Source: Rhizopus sp. PT2906 (taxonomy: Eukaryota; Mucoromycota; Mucoromycetes; Mucorales; Rhizopodaceae). Taken from it: 64,000 nt of DNA. The notes under the pieces are model-generated. The model had not been told where the DNA came from. It worked only from the letters and a program-made list of their open reading frames with translations, and did not search any database. Shown piece by piece: positions 36,780 through 48,644 of the stretch. The DNA lies in contig JAMYHX010000133.1 in assembly GCA_025529335.1 (NCBI GenBank), positions 24,494 to 88,493 of the forward strand, written 5' to 3'. Position 1 is the first letter of the stretch, and every line of letters starts with the position of its first letter. The position numbers and the translations under genes were made by a program.

Positions 36780-36836
36780 TTGATGGAAAAAGGGAAAGGA
36801 AGGGGAGTTGCACAAGAAAATATAGGAAAATTTATT

Positions 36837-37557
36837 TTAAAAGGGAGCTTTATCATTGATACAGGTTCTAAACACTTCCTTTACTACTTTTTCTGCTATT
36901 TCCGTACCACAATGCAGCTCTGTCGATCTCACAGCGTCATCTTTGATGCATTGATCTCTTTGTTTCTCAGATGTTATATTTGAACATTGACCTATGTTCT
37001 TGTTTATTATATATGCATATTGTTTTTATCATACGAATTACCTATAGCACTTGCCCTTATTTCACCACATGCAATAAGATGACAAATGCTCTTAAATGTG
37101 CCTTTCCTTAAAGAGTCAAAAGCATGTGTCAACTCATGAACCACTGTGTCCTCTAAATCCTTTCTAGTACGAATATGATCACAACAAATGACAACCCTTT
37201 TAAAGAAGTGAGTACCATACTTATAATAGAATGTGGTACCTTTTATAGGCTGCATCATAATATCCCATATGTTGCTATTATTATTTTTATCAATATCATT
37301 ATCATCCTATTCTATTGCTTTATACTTCTTGTATTGTTCCTGCACAAGGTCTACAAGTGATTCCTCGTCTTAGAGCATCTTTATTCAAGTGTTGAATGCC
37401 TACAAGTAAAGTTGCTACTTTCTTTGAATGTTTTAAAATGAGCCCAAGTTCAGTTATACATTTCTCTTCAGAATAACTTTATACAAGTATATTAATTATC
37501 GTGTATATAATTTTGATATTTTTACCTTGGTAATGTTGGTGTTTGGTATAATCTCAT
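36837..37557 (-). CDS. ATP23: Atp23/XRCC6BP1-family metallopeptidase
   Basis: In yeast Atp23 processes the Atp6 subunit and helps ATP synthase assembly in the mitochondrial intermembrane space. Exons: 37557-37526, 37476-37326, 37274-37240, 37196-37042, 36991-36837; 175 aa. Family features in order: a CRPC pair (GITCRPCAGT), GYYDAAYKRVVICCDHI, the zinc-binding HEXXH in DTVVHELTHAFD with the expected D following, a C-terminal CGEIRASA, and late Cys residues (GQCSNITS, DQCIKDDAV, LHCGTEIAEKVV, VFRTCINDKAPF). It is shorter than the yeast (~227) and human (~246) proteins, chiefly at the N-terminus. No intermembrane-space signal is evident. The 11-residue first exon was placed by phase and is the least certain. 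Confidence 0.9.
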
Positions 37558-37587
37558 TTGAAAGGGGGAAAGAGTCGGATACTCAAT

Positions 37588-37612
<25 letters not shown>
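37588..37612 (+). repeat. (TC)n microsatellite
   Basis: A TC run of about 25 bp in the 107-bp space between the divergent ATP23-like and NELF-C/D start codons. Such tracts are common in promoters of this window. Confidence 0.85.
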
Positions 37613-37618
<6 letters not shown>

Positions 37619-37664
37619 TTCTTTCAAAACTTTTTTTTAAAAGCACGCGTCTGGTTATTGAACA

Positions 37665-39771
37665 ATGCAACAGCCATTAAGAATCTCTACTCCTGAAGAA
37701 CATCAAAAGGCTTTATCACAGACTGGTATTTTGTTTTTATACGCGTTGATTCTTAATCTTAAATCACTTTTATAGATGCCATACTTGAACAAAATATATA
37801 CAACGATGGCATCCTTGAATATATAAATCATGGTGGATCTCCTTTAGAAGCTGTTAATTTATTATCAGAATCTTACCTTGGTATTCCTTCCATGTGTAAT
37901 GTAACAGCTGCTTCAGTAGACAGTGTTGGTTTGGATAGTGACAGTATTCTTAGAAGAGCTATCCGACAACAGTTGAAAGAACGCTTTGATCCTAAACGAT
38001 GTGATGACTTTTTTATGCGCGATGAGAGTCATATCACGTTTGCCTGGTTAGACATACTCATTCAAGACTCACACTGGAGACAGACAATGTATGAACTCTT
38101 GGAAAAGCATCCAAGCTGCGCTTTCTTGAATTTTGCTATTCTAGTAAGTTGTGTGTGTGATGTATATGTATGCTATAGATAATTGACACGTACGCACACA
38201 ATCTTTAGAGAATGTCAGAGACTGGATATAAACAAGAAGTTGCTAGATTAAGAACAACGTCAACTTTTGTCAAAGTGTATGATTTGATCTTTGAAGATAT
38301 TTTAAAGGAAATGGTGACAAAGGATGATGTAGATATTGAAGGTATTGACCATGATTTAGAGGTAAAAAAGAGAGAGAAAACAATAGAGTATATATGTATG
38401 TACTGATTGATCAAGTAGAAAGTATGCTGTGAAAGACAAGAAACCTACATCTACACCCAACTACTGATAAAGAGACTACAAGATGAATTCGGTAAATTTT
38501 CATTTACACGGTTAAAGAGAGATTTGGAGTTAGCATCCATAAGGAATGGTAATAGAACCTTTGTTGAACTGTTGAATGCACATCTCTCGGATGCACCTTT
38601 GGAAATATCAAGGACGATCGCTACGATCTTGAATAGTTCTCATATGACACCAGCTGATCTAATAACAGTAGGTATTCAAATAGGGGTCATGGTATATGAT
38701 TTTAATCTTTATTAGTTAAAAAGACCTTACCTTTCATCAAATCCACCATCTGTTCATTACTTGTGCAATTATGATCTAATGAGTAAAGAGAGTATATTTC
38801 TATTCAATATGAAGCTAAACATCATTTAATAGTTAAACTACTCAATGCGCTATATGTTCCACAGCATGGATCAATCATTAGAGCAGATATGGTAGATGAT
38901 GTAACCTTTTTACTTGCTTGTGCATCAACTATGAATGATGAGCAGTCATTGCAGGTAACCAAAAAAAAAAAAAAAGAGATATAGCTTTAACATTATATCC
39001 ATAGGCACAGCAACAAGAGATCACACAGGTTCAATTTGTACTTAGAGAGCTCTATACAGCATTAGCGCCCAAGACAAGTGTAGGCAGCATCACAGGAGTA
39101 ACAAAGTATATTGTGAATGCCTTAAAGTATCCAATAAGTTCCATGGGACTCTTACTTTGGATTGAATACATGACACTGGAAACTAGTTACTTTGAAAATT
39201 ACTTCCGTACTACGGAAACACCTATTCTCCATATTGTTTTGGATGTGATAGCTAACAGACACAAACTACAGCAACCTGTGGTATTTGATGTTATCAAGAA
39301 ATGTATAAAGCACAAGTATAATCACTTTGCTCCAGAAATTCAAATGGCTCTGCAAAGGACTTGGGTAGACAGAATGCTTTATCTCGTGCAGTTAAATTAT
39401 ACGACTCCAGTATTGAAATACTTTGAAAAAGAAGGAAAAGAATTGGATAACAGTATTATTATTCATTTTGTAAAGAAGGTAAGTAAAGTATAAGTTTATG
39501 TGCGTCATCTAATCCATTTTAGTTGTTAAAATTGACTCAAGGACCTTACAGCATAGCATTTACTGAGCATTTAATAAATATTATTGGCCATCTTGGCGAA
39601 AACTTGGCATTGATTAAGGACATTCAAAAATCTCTGAATGATTTCTTTGGTAAATCGATTTGCTATTATCAATGTTCTTACTAACTCTTAATAGAACAAG
39701 TCATCAATGGTCCTTATCCAATAGACGAAAGCTTACAACAAAGCATTAGAGCAATCCGCAAACATTTTTAA
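37665..39771 (+). CDS. TH1: NELF-C/D (TH1) homologue, negative elongation factor subunit
   Basis: In animals NELF-C/D is a core subunit of the complex that holds RNA polymerase II at promoter-proximal pauses. Exons: 37665-37725, 37776-38143, 38209-38361, 38419-38667, 38716-38782, 38833-38954, 39005-39478, 39523-39649, 39695-39771; 565 aa against 590 in human. Collinear similarity is seen throughout: EYINHGGSPLEAVNLLSESY, HFD-type ERFDPKRCDDFF, AWLDILIQDSHWRQTMYELLEKHP, LNFAILRMSETGYKQEV, MTPADLIT, HPxS-type YPISSMGLLLWIEY, and WVDRMLYLVQLNYTTPVLKYFEKEGKELDNS. Intron 4 (38668-38715) and intron 5 (38783-38832) were set to 48 and 50 bp by phase; shorter alternatives were rejected. NELF is absent from yeasts, so a fungal copy is notable. 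Confidence 0.9.
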
Positions 39772-40028
39772 TCACACTCACCCCCTTTTTTTTTCTTTTT
39801 ATATAAAAGACATTCCAAATTGTTTATATTCATATCAATCACATATAAATAAAAGATATGAAGAATAACTGCTTTATGCAATCAAGAAAAAAAAACACCC
39901 ATCTTATTTAGTAGACAAAGACACATAAAGGATATCAGCCAATCATTTTTTCTTTTTACAATCCAATCAAAAAACTCAGGCTGTAAGCAATTTGGTTGCT
40001 GTCCTTTTTCCCTTTTACTATTTTCATA

Positions 40029-42294
40029 ATGCTTCATGAGGATGACGATCCTCTATCAACTTCTTTATTTGATACTACTTCTACTACTGCTAGTACATTT
40101 CTAGGAAACTCAATGAACACTTCCATGTTTGTTTCTCAGTATGAAGAGGATCCTTGGGGAAGTAGTTATACAAATACACCAGACATGAACAGATCTTTTA
40201 CTACTCCAAATTTCGCAACTTCGCCACCTGTTCATACAACTGCTGATGCTGCAGACTCTTCACCTTTAACTCGAAAAAGAACTGAATACAATGCTACCAA
40301 CGTTTTAAGTAAATAAAGACAAACAAAGAAAAGAATGGCCCTTTACGAACTTTTTTATTAGGTGGGGTTCGCTTACCTGAAATATACGATTCTTTATTTT
40401 CACAACATCAACGCTCTGGTAGAGTATCTTATACAACGTTAAGCAGTATTTTGACTAAAGGAAAAATATCTGCAAATCAAATTGAAAAAGTAAGTCAATC
40501 TTTCCCTCTCTTCTTTATCCTCTCTTTTTACATGTATTTTAAAACTTAGATTATGCAAATTGTCGCACCGAATGGCGCGTCTCATGTAACTCAGCCTGAG
40601 TTCAATACAGCTCTTGCTTTACTGGCTTGTGCTCAGCATAAACTTGGTAAGGGAACATGCTTATCCAAAATTGCTCTCTTATTTATTTCATATAGACATC
40701 AACTTGGATAGTTTGCATAAAAATAAAAACTGTAAGCAAAAAAAGATACATTGTATGGATTGAATGATGTTGACCAACATCTAGATTTACCTGAATTGAG
40801 CATCATTCTGCAACAAGAGCCACCGAAGCCTGTGAATAATACTTATCCTGGCATGAAAAAGGAAACTGTTCAACAAAAGCATGATAAACCATTACTAGAC
40901 ACGAAGCATTGGTTTGAAGATATTGAAGAGATCACTGTGACAGTGGCACCAGAAAGAGAAGGATTCATATTCAAACATGTAAACTACATTGTCACAAATG
41001 AAAAAAGATCATCTATTGTCCTTAGACGATATAGCGATTTTTGGTGGTTATGGGAAGTATTGTTAAAACGGTATCCTTTTAGAGCCTTACCCAATTTACC
41101 CCCAAAGAAGCTAGGTGGAAGTAAGTCTAATAATGACGCTTTATTCTAATCATAACATCACTTTATTCTATAGGAGATGCAGCATTTCTAGAGAAACGAC
41201 GAAAGGGTCTGTCAAGATTTATTAATGCTGTGATCCGTCACCCTGTGTTACGTCAGGACGATATTCTATCTAAATTTCTAACAGAGCCGTCTGAATTAGC
41301 CGCCTGGCGTAAACAAAATCCTCCAAATATAGATGAAGAGTTCAAGAGGAAACCTCCATCTATTGACCAAATAAATGCATTGATACCTGACAACTTGGAT
41401 GAACAATTACAAAAAACTAAAAAACGCGTATCTGCAGCTATCCATCACTATATTAATCTTTGTCTCATCATGGAGCGAATGATCCGTCGAATGCATGGTC
41501 AAGCGGCTGATTATTCAAGATACTCAATTGCTTTAAAGTAATAGACATAAACAATCAATGGACAATACTAATTCTCTTAAAGTTCACTAGCCGAAGCAGA
41601 GTTAAGATATCATGCGGGTGAATGCAGAAACTGTCAACAGGTAGTAAGAGGGTATGAAATGGTCGCAAAGCATATGCAGAGCGAAAGTAGTATATTAGAG
41701 AGTCAAGTAAGAAAAATATGCAGATGAAGGCAGTTGATCTTATTATTATTAGATTGGGAATGCTACAGACGGAGTATTAGAAAATTTAAAAAGGTTCAGA
41801 GATTTATTGGTGTCATATAGAGTAAATATGAATAAGATATTGCTTATATTTACTAACTGAAAAGTATAGGATTTGGAGGAAAGAAGAAGTAGACTCTCTG
41901 TAAACCAGACAGATGCCATCACAAAGCGTCTATCAGCAAATCGTGCTAAATTACATCAAAATAGTGGTGTTCCTGGCCTAGAAGCAGAAGTAGAGAGATT
42001 AAAGGAATCGATAGAGGCAGTAAGCTCTATTTCAATTAAATCTTTATATTATGCTTATCGTGTTGAGCTTAGGATGAGAATGAATTGGTTATGCAACAGC
42101 ATAGGCTCATATATATTCGATATTGCATGTGGTCTGAAATGATTTATATTCATAAACAGCAAGCATTTATATCCACTTTATATCAAGATTATGTCAAGAA
42201 CACTATTCATTTTTCAAGCTTGCGTTCAAACAATTGGCAAGAATTGGAAGAACCTACGTTCGAAATGCCCACAGATGTTCATTTATTCGAATAA
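40029..42294 (+). CDS. MVP1: sorting nexin Mvp1/SNX8-like
   Basis: Mvp1 is a PX-BAR protein that tubulates endosomes during retrograde sorting of vacuolar receptors. Exons: 40029-40308, 40362-40489, 40550-40646, 40696-40731, 40785-41120, 41174-41537, 41583-41706, 41753-41821, 41870-42019, 42073-42294; 601 aa. Layout: a disordered acidic N-terminus; an EH-like helical part (~95-170; LPEIYDSLFSQHQRSGRVSY); a PX domain (~224-345) with the phosphoinositide-binding RRYSDFWWLWEVLLKRYP and LPPKKLGG; and a BAR-type coiled coil (~400-600) ending IYIRYCMWSEMIYIHKQQ...NNWQELE. A start at 40029 is preferred over the non-conserved in-frame ATG at 39996. The 36-bp fourth exon is short; the following intron (40732-40784) was chosen for its normal 53-bp length. 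Confidence 0.93.
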
Positions 42295-42445
42295 TAAAAC
42301 ATGCTGTATATTTTTAAAATTTCCGAGGGGATAAAAACGATCGAATACAGGTCATATTCTAACTTTTCTTTTTTCTTTTTATTTTGGCTTTTTGCCCTAG
42401 TTTTTACTTTGAAAAAAGAGAGAAAAAGAAAGAAAAGATAGGAAT

Positions 42446-43582
42446 ATGTCTTGGAGAAGTGTCGATCATTTGCAGCATAATCCTATCATTATTATAGATC
42501 CTATATTAGATGGAACAAAGGATGTAGGAACAAAACCATTGTCTTCACCTATACTTGTTATGCCACCAGCTACTTATGATAGTCCTTTACTTTCAACACC
42601 TTCATTTTCATCTTCTGTATCTACCTTGAGCAGTTGTCAATCTGCTCAAACCGATTTTTTTGATGCGACTCTAGTGCAAAAACAAGCTCGTCAAATCGAG
42701 GAACTTCGAAAAGATCTTACTGTGTTGAATGAAAAGTATATTTGGCAAATAGAAAAACTGCAAAGTGCAGAGCAGCAGACAGCAGAAATAGAACATGAAC
42801 TCGAAGACCTGTCACAACATCTGTTTGAGCAGGCAAATGCAATGGTAGCCAAAGAAAGAAAAGCGCATCATACTACAGAACAGAAGCTGCTTCAAACGCA
42901 AAAGCAATTAGAATCGGCTCAAGAGGAATTGGAAAATCAAAGAGGGCAATTAAAGGAACTAAAAGAAAAGATCAAAGAAACACAAGGAACTAAACAAGCA
43001 GATAGCTTTCAGCACAGTAAACGCATCGAATTTCTCGATCGGGAATGGCAAAGGCTATTCATGGAGTTTATAGAGGCAACACCTCGAACTCCAATCGATC
43101 TTTTACATCGACTTCCATTTTTGAAATCATGCACGGTGATGGACACGCAACCCTGTCTGCGTTCTTGTTCGAGACTGCCTAAATACATTATAAAAAGATT
43201 ACTTGATTCAGCTATTCATCAACCATGTCTTATAGAAACTGCAACTTCATTTCAAAAGCAACATCAGCAACTAGCAGGACGCTCATCATTTGCATCCATA
43301 TTTCGTCCTGGATCATCTTCACAGTGTTATGGATGTGGATCAAAAATTGATAAAGAAGGCAAATTATATCGGTTCAAACTAAAGGAAATGGATACAGAAT
43401 GGCAATACATTGATTTGGCCTGTCGGAATAGATTAGTTGCTGTATGCAACTTCTATGCATTTATAAGGCACATCTGTTTGGGTTTGCGAGCGACAAAATC
43501 AATTGACAGTTTATTTGAAGAATGCTTTCAACTAAGGCTATCCATGTTTTATGCAAGATCAGGGGTGAATATAAATAATTGA
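42446..43582 (+). CDS. SEC2: Sec2/Rabin8-type Rab guanine-nucleotide exchange factor
   Basis: Sec2 activates Sec4/Rab8 on secretory vesicles for polarised exocytosis. A single exon of 378 aa with no sign of splicing. The N-terminus is Pro/Ser-rich; a coiled coil runs from about 75 to 190 and contains the Sec2 signature HELEDLSQHLFEQANAMVAKERKAH, the part that opens the Rab nucleotide pocket. The C-terminal half resembles that of animal Rabin8/RAB3IP more than yeast Sec2: CYGCGSKIDKEGKLYRF, IDLACRNRLVAVCNFYAFIRHI and EECFQLRLSMFYARSGV. It is about half the length of yeast Sec2 (759 aa), lacking the long disordered tail. Its start is 151 bp after the MVP1 stop on the same strand. Confidence 0.9.
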   Translation: MSWRSVDHLQHNPIIIIDPILDGTKDVGTKPLSSPILVMPPATYDSPLLSTPSFSSSVSTLSSCQSAQTDFFDATLVQKQARQIEELRKDLTVLNEKYIWQIEKLQSAEQQTAEIEHELEDLSQHLFEQANAMVAKERKAHHTTEQKLLQTQKQLESAQEELENQRGQLKELKEKIKETQGTKQADSFQHSKRIEFLDREWQRLFMEFIEATPRTPIDLLHRLPFLKSCTVMDTQPCLRSCSRLPKYIIKRLLDSAIHQPCLIETATSFQKQHQQLAGRSSFASIFRPGSSSQCYGCGSKIDKEGKLYRFKLKEMDTEWQYIDLACRNRLVAVCNFYAFIRHICLGLRATKSIDSLFEECFQLRLSMFYARSGVNINN

Positions 43583-44687
43583 AGGACTCTGTTGTATTAT
43601 AACTAGAAGACTAGTGAATAAAGAATAATGTACTATTCATTTTATACTTACGGAGGCGTTAAGGAAGGTACTGCCGTTATAGTCGGCGCATTATGTTCAC
43701 AGTATAATTAGTCTTTTGGTGTCTTGTTGCTAGTAACAACGTTTGAAGAATCAGGAGTAGATATATCTTTTGTAGAAACTTCCAAAGTAGTACGGATATT
43801 TTTGACTATTACAACGTTCAGTTATAAGACAGATGGAACTAATGGATGCTATCATTACCTGTTTTAAGCAATGGTGTTTCTTAAAACTTGTTTATACAAA
43901 CAAAGAAGGGAGGTTTGTTATAGTCTTAGAGGTCCCAATGTGCCTTGAATGGAGGTACTTCTTGATGTCTTGGATATCTTCAATCTCCAAGGTTATATGA
44001 TCGGAAACTTTGTACTTATTTATGAACTTGATTACACCACTGTACCCATCACTACAAGCCTATCCTGATTCTGGATGAATTCAGTTCAAATTTGTTTTAG
44101 TCACAGATGATCCATGCATCGACCAAGTTACTTGTTTATAATGAATGACTGTTATTCCAATAAAATATGCATTGACAGTTCTGTTTCAGCTCTTTTTATG
44201 TCATCTTTCTCACAGGTAACACTTTTGCTGTATACCGAGTTAACTTTAAAATTTAGGCTTGTTTCATTAAAGACTATCAAAAAACAATAGCACTCCTTTT
44301 GGATGAATGATAGTCTCTCTCTCTCTCTCTGTTGGATCGTTCAAAGCATAAATAATTTAAACAAGTTGTTCTATTAAATCATGCTCTCTCTCTCTCTCTT
44401 TCTTTAACAACAGTACATGCGGAGTTCAATAGCACCATCTTGGACTCATTTGATTGACTGAATTCATAATATTAAAACTCCGAACATTCAGCAAGAATTA
44501 GTTTTTTTTTATTTTGCACGTTGAATAAGAAAATGCGGATGTTTTTTCTTTCTTTCGTGTTTTTTTAATTTAGGAGAAAAAAAAAATAAAATAAAAAAGA
44601 CTTGTATTATAAAAGGTAAAAAGATGCTTTTTTCTTTAATTGGCTTGTAACACTTTTTCTTCTTTTTTTTGTTAGTTTGAAAAAGCA
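43583..44687. other. intergenic, with two CT microsatellites
   Basis: 1.1 kb between SEC2 and NOT1. CT runs lie at 44314-44330 and 44384-44399, and A/T homopolymers at 44575-44600 and 44664-44671. I looked here for extra N-terminal NOT1 exons and found none. Confidence 0.55.
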
Positions 44688-47600
44688 ATGACAGAGTAAG
44701 TAACTTAAATTAGAAAAAAAAAAAGTACCGTTGCTTAAAATGAAATTTAGCAATAAAGATGCTGAACAGACCGAGGGCCGTATTTGTAAAATGATTCTAG
44801 AAGGAGGTTACGAATGTTGTAGTTCTATTACAAATGTTCGAGAACTACTTTCTACAGTTACTGAAATCACTGAAAAAGAAGTAGCTGAAACTATTGGTTG
44901 TATGGCAAGAACACATACAAACATGACAGGCGTAGGCAATGGCACAACCAACAAGGACACAACTTGGAGAGTAGATAATTTTGTCATATTAATCGACGAA
45001 AAGGTTTAAGAAATAGAAAAAAAAAAGGAGTCTCTGTTCTGTCGCTTACCTTATTTCATTGAGTATAGGCCCCTAGCCTGGATTGGATAAAAGTCTTTGA
45101 ATGCTTAGATTATGAACATTTCTTTCTATATGATTCAAAAGGCTTAGATATGCTAATAGCTGCCTGGAAGTTTTCTAAACAGGTAATTATTAATCAAAAA
45201 GCTCTTGGTTTTATGCTTATTGTATGTCAATAGGGAAATGATCCATTTCCAGCAAACGTGTTTTTCGGACAGTGGAAAAATTTAAAGGGACAACTCAGTG
45301 CTCTATATCAAATGACTAATGCCCCTACTGATTACGTTAATCTACCTGCATGCTCAAAAAGAAAGGTGATGGAAGTAGATGACTTTTCTACAGCTAATGC
45401 TAGTAACCGTACCTTGGCTACTCAACTCGTAAAAGAGCAACTGAATTCACTAGACTTGATTGAATGTGTTATCAAGATGGCTGATACTGCTGTAGTTGAT
45501 GACGTTAAGGTTTTTCTTGAAATGATGGTAAATAAGAGTCCTGAGCTTGTCTTTATGGGTTTATTACAAATTGATGTAAGTTAACTTTATTCATCTTGAA
45601 TCATTACTAAATATACATGTCCTTTTTTAGCCACTTGCAAATAAGGTCCATGAGGACTTATTCGCGAGACTCATCGTTTATTATTTTACGGGAAATGCAA
45701 GCAGTGTCTTTGTCTTTACCAAATTTTGGAAGGCAAAGCCTGAATTGTTTAAAAAGAACATTCTTGAACTTTATAATAACGATCCAACTGCTTTAACAAG
45801 AATCCTGGCATTTGTTCATGAATTAAAGGTAAAAATACACGCTATTAACGTCAGAAGGATACTTAGATAAAATATAGATTTTGCCAGCTATTCTTGATCT
45901 TCAACCATTCTTATTCACCATTGACCTGGCTGCTCTAGCAGCTCGTCGAGAATATCTAAACCTTGAAAAATGGCTGCAAGATAAAATTAAGGAAAATGGT
46001 GATGTATTTTGTAAAGCATGCTTAGCATTCCTTGGTAGCAAAATTAGAGCTGAATTGACCAGACAAGAGACACAGTCAGCTCCCATTACTGTGCCATTAT
46101 CCATGGACGTCGTCAATGTCTTTATAAAAGTGCTTGCTGAAAGGTATGGAATAACAATGCATAGAAGACAATGTTTTATATTGATTTATTATATAGCAAT
46201 ATTGATACAAGTGAAAAAGAAATACTACGTGATATTCAAGCAGGATATTTAAAGATAAATCAAAAGGGTCCCACTGTTGCCACCACTCCTGTTGCTACTG
46301 CCGGAGTAGTTCCACTAGTACCAGAACCTGCACTCAGAAAGACCCCTTCAAAAACCCCTGCTCCTACAGCCAACGTTGTAACCTTTAAACAAGAGATTGA
46401 AGATGAAGCAAATTCATATTATGAAAAAATCTATAGTGGAGAGATATCAATAGAAGGAATGATTGAAAAACTTCGGAAATTTAGTCAATCAAGAGATCCT
46501 CGAGAAAACGACATATATGCATGCATGATTCATAACTTATTGGATGAATACAACTTCTTCCCAAAATACCCAGAAAAAGAACTTACAATCACAAGTATTT
46601 TATTTGGTCAACTAATACAGCACAGACTGTTTACATACGCTACTCTTGGATTAGCGTTACGTTATGTGCTTGATGCCTTGGGTCATGTACCAGGTACCAA
46701 AATATACAGATTTGGTTTAACAGCCCTTACACAATTTCAATCACGATTACCTGAATGGCCACAATACTGTTTTCATTTAACTCAAGCACCTGCTCTTCAG
46801 TTAACTAATCCAGAAATTGTCAATATGATAAAGCAAGCTATGCAAGTAGGAAGATTACAACAGCAGCATATGCAGCAGCAACCTCCACAACCAAATATTA
46901 TGGAGGGTCAACCCATTCCCAGTTTACCTTCATCATCAACTGGTATTCCTCCAGAGAAATTGAAAAGCATAGTACCGCAAACAGCTGTGTTTACAGCTAT
47001 ATGCGTACCAGATATTTCAAAGGACAAGGATGAGAGTGTTATGTATGAGACTCCAAATGAGGCGACGCAAGATAAGATACTGTTTATCATCAACAATGTT
47101 GCACACAATAACTTGCAAACAAAATCTATCGACCTCAAAGATGTTCTTCAACAGTCTGCGTATCAATGGTTCAGCAACTATTTGGTAGTGAAGCGAGCTA
47201 GCATAGAACCCAACTATCATGATCTCTATCTGCTGCTTTTGAAGTCTGTGGATAGTCCTTTATTATACCATCATGTACTACGAGAGACATATTCCAATAT
47301 CAAGATTTTGTTAAATTCAGATAACACAGTATCCTCATCGACTGAACGAACATTATTGAAAAACCTTGGTTCTTGGCTAGGTGGTATGACTTTGGCTCAA
47401 AATAAGCCTATCAAGCAGAAGCATATTTCCTTCAAAGATCTCCTTCTTGAAGGCTATGACAGCAGTCGTTTGATCGTGGTTATTCCATTTGTTTGTAAAG
47501 TACTCGAACAAGGCAAGAAGGGTAAAGTGTTTGTGCCTCCTAATCCCTGGGTGATGGCTATTCTTAAACTGTTGGTGGAACTTTATCAAAATGCAGACCT

Positions 47601-48571
47601 TAAACTGAATCTTAAATTTGAGATTGAAGTCTTGTGCAAGATTTTATCCATAGAATTGAACACAATTCAACCAACAATGATATTAAATAACAGAAAACCA
47701 AAGAAGCCACAATCACAGGCGACAGCAGTTGTTGCAAAGCCGGAAAGCTCACCATATGCTATTTCAAGGCCACCTATTACCAATCTTATTTCACAATCAC
47801 CAGTCACCACTCCTGCAGGATTGGATAAAATGGAGGATGAGTTCATTCAACTTCCTAACTTAGGCCCCTACTTGACTTTCAATTCCCAAATAGTTTTATA
47901 CGCAGCTCAACCTAATTCCAAACGTTGGACGTTACAAGCTATAAAGCAATCCATTTTTGACATCATTGGACCTGTTGTGGAAAGATCAGTGGCCATTGCT
48001 TCAGTATCCACACGTGAATTAATTTTGAAGGATTTTGCAATGGAATCTGATGAAAACAAGATGAGAAAGGCAGCCCATTTAATGGCAAGAAGTCTTGCTG
48101 GTAGCTTAGCTATGGTGACTTGTAAAGAACCTCTTCGTGCAAGTATGATAAATCATCTCAGAAATACTTTTGTATCCAATGGCTTAAGTGAAGTTGCTGC
48201 TGAACAAGCTGCAGCATTGACTGCTTCAGATAACTTGGACTTGGTATGTACAGTCATTGAAAAGACAGCCATGGAAAAAGTAATTGTGGAAGTGGATGAA
48301 ATATTGCTTAATGCTTATGCGAGCCGCAAGAAGCACCGAGAGCAGCAACAGCAACGTGGTAACCCTCAACCATACTTTGATATGGACATATTTTCTGTTT
48401 CAAGATTTCCTGCTACGCTCCCTGAACCTTTACGTCCTAAACCTAATGGAATTCACGCCAATCAACTTCGTATATATGAAGACTTTTTACGTGTGCCAAG
48501 ACTGGTTCCTCAAGCACCTGCTGGACAGATGGTAGAGCAACCAACGCTGGAACAACAACAGCAACAACAGC

Positions 48572-48605
<34 letters not shown>

Positions 48606-48613
48606 GCAGCAGC

Positions 48614-48644
<31 letters not shown>

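Noticed and set aside
38692..38715. A 24-bp intron in NELF-C/D after GVM, and a 32-bp intron after NYDLM
   Set aside because: Both are too short to splice. Donors at 38668 and 38783 with acceptors at 38715 and 38832 give 48- and 50-bp introns in the correct phase.
40732..40745. A 14-bp gap or frameshift in MVP1
   Set aside because: A normal 53-bp intron (40732-40784) explains the frame change and restores similarity.
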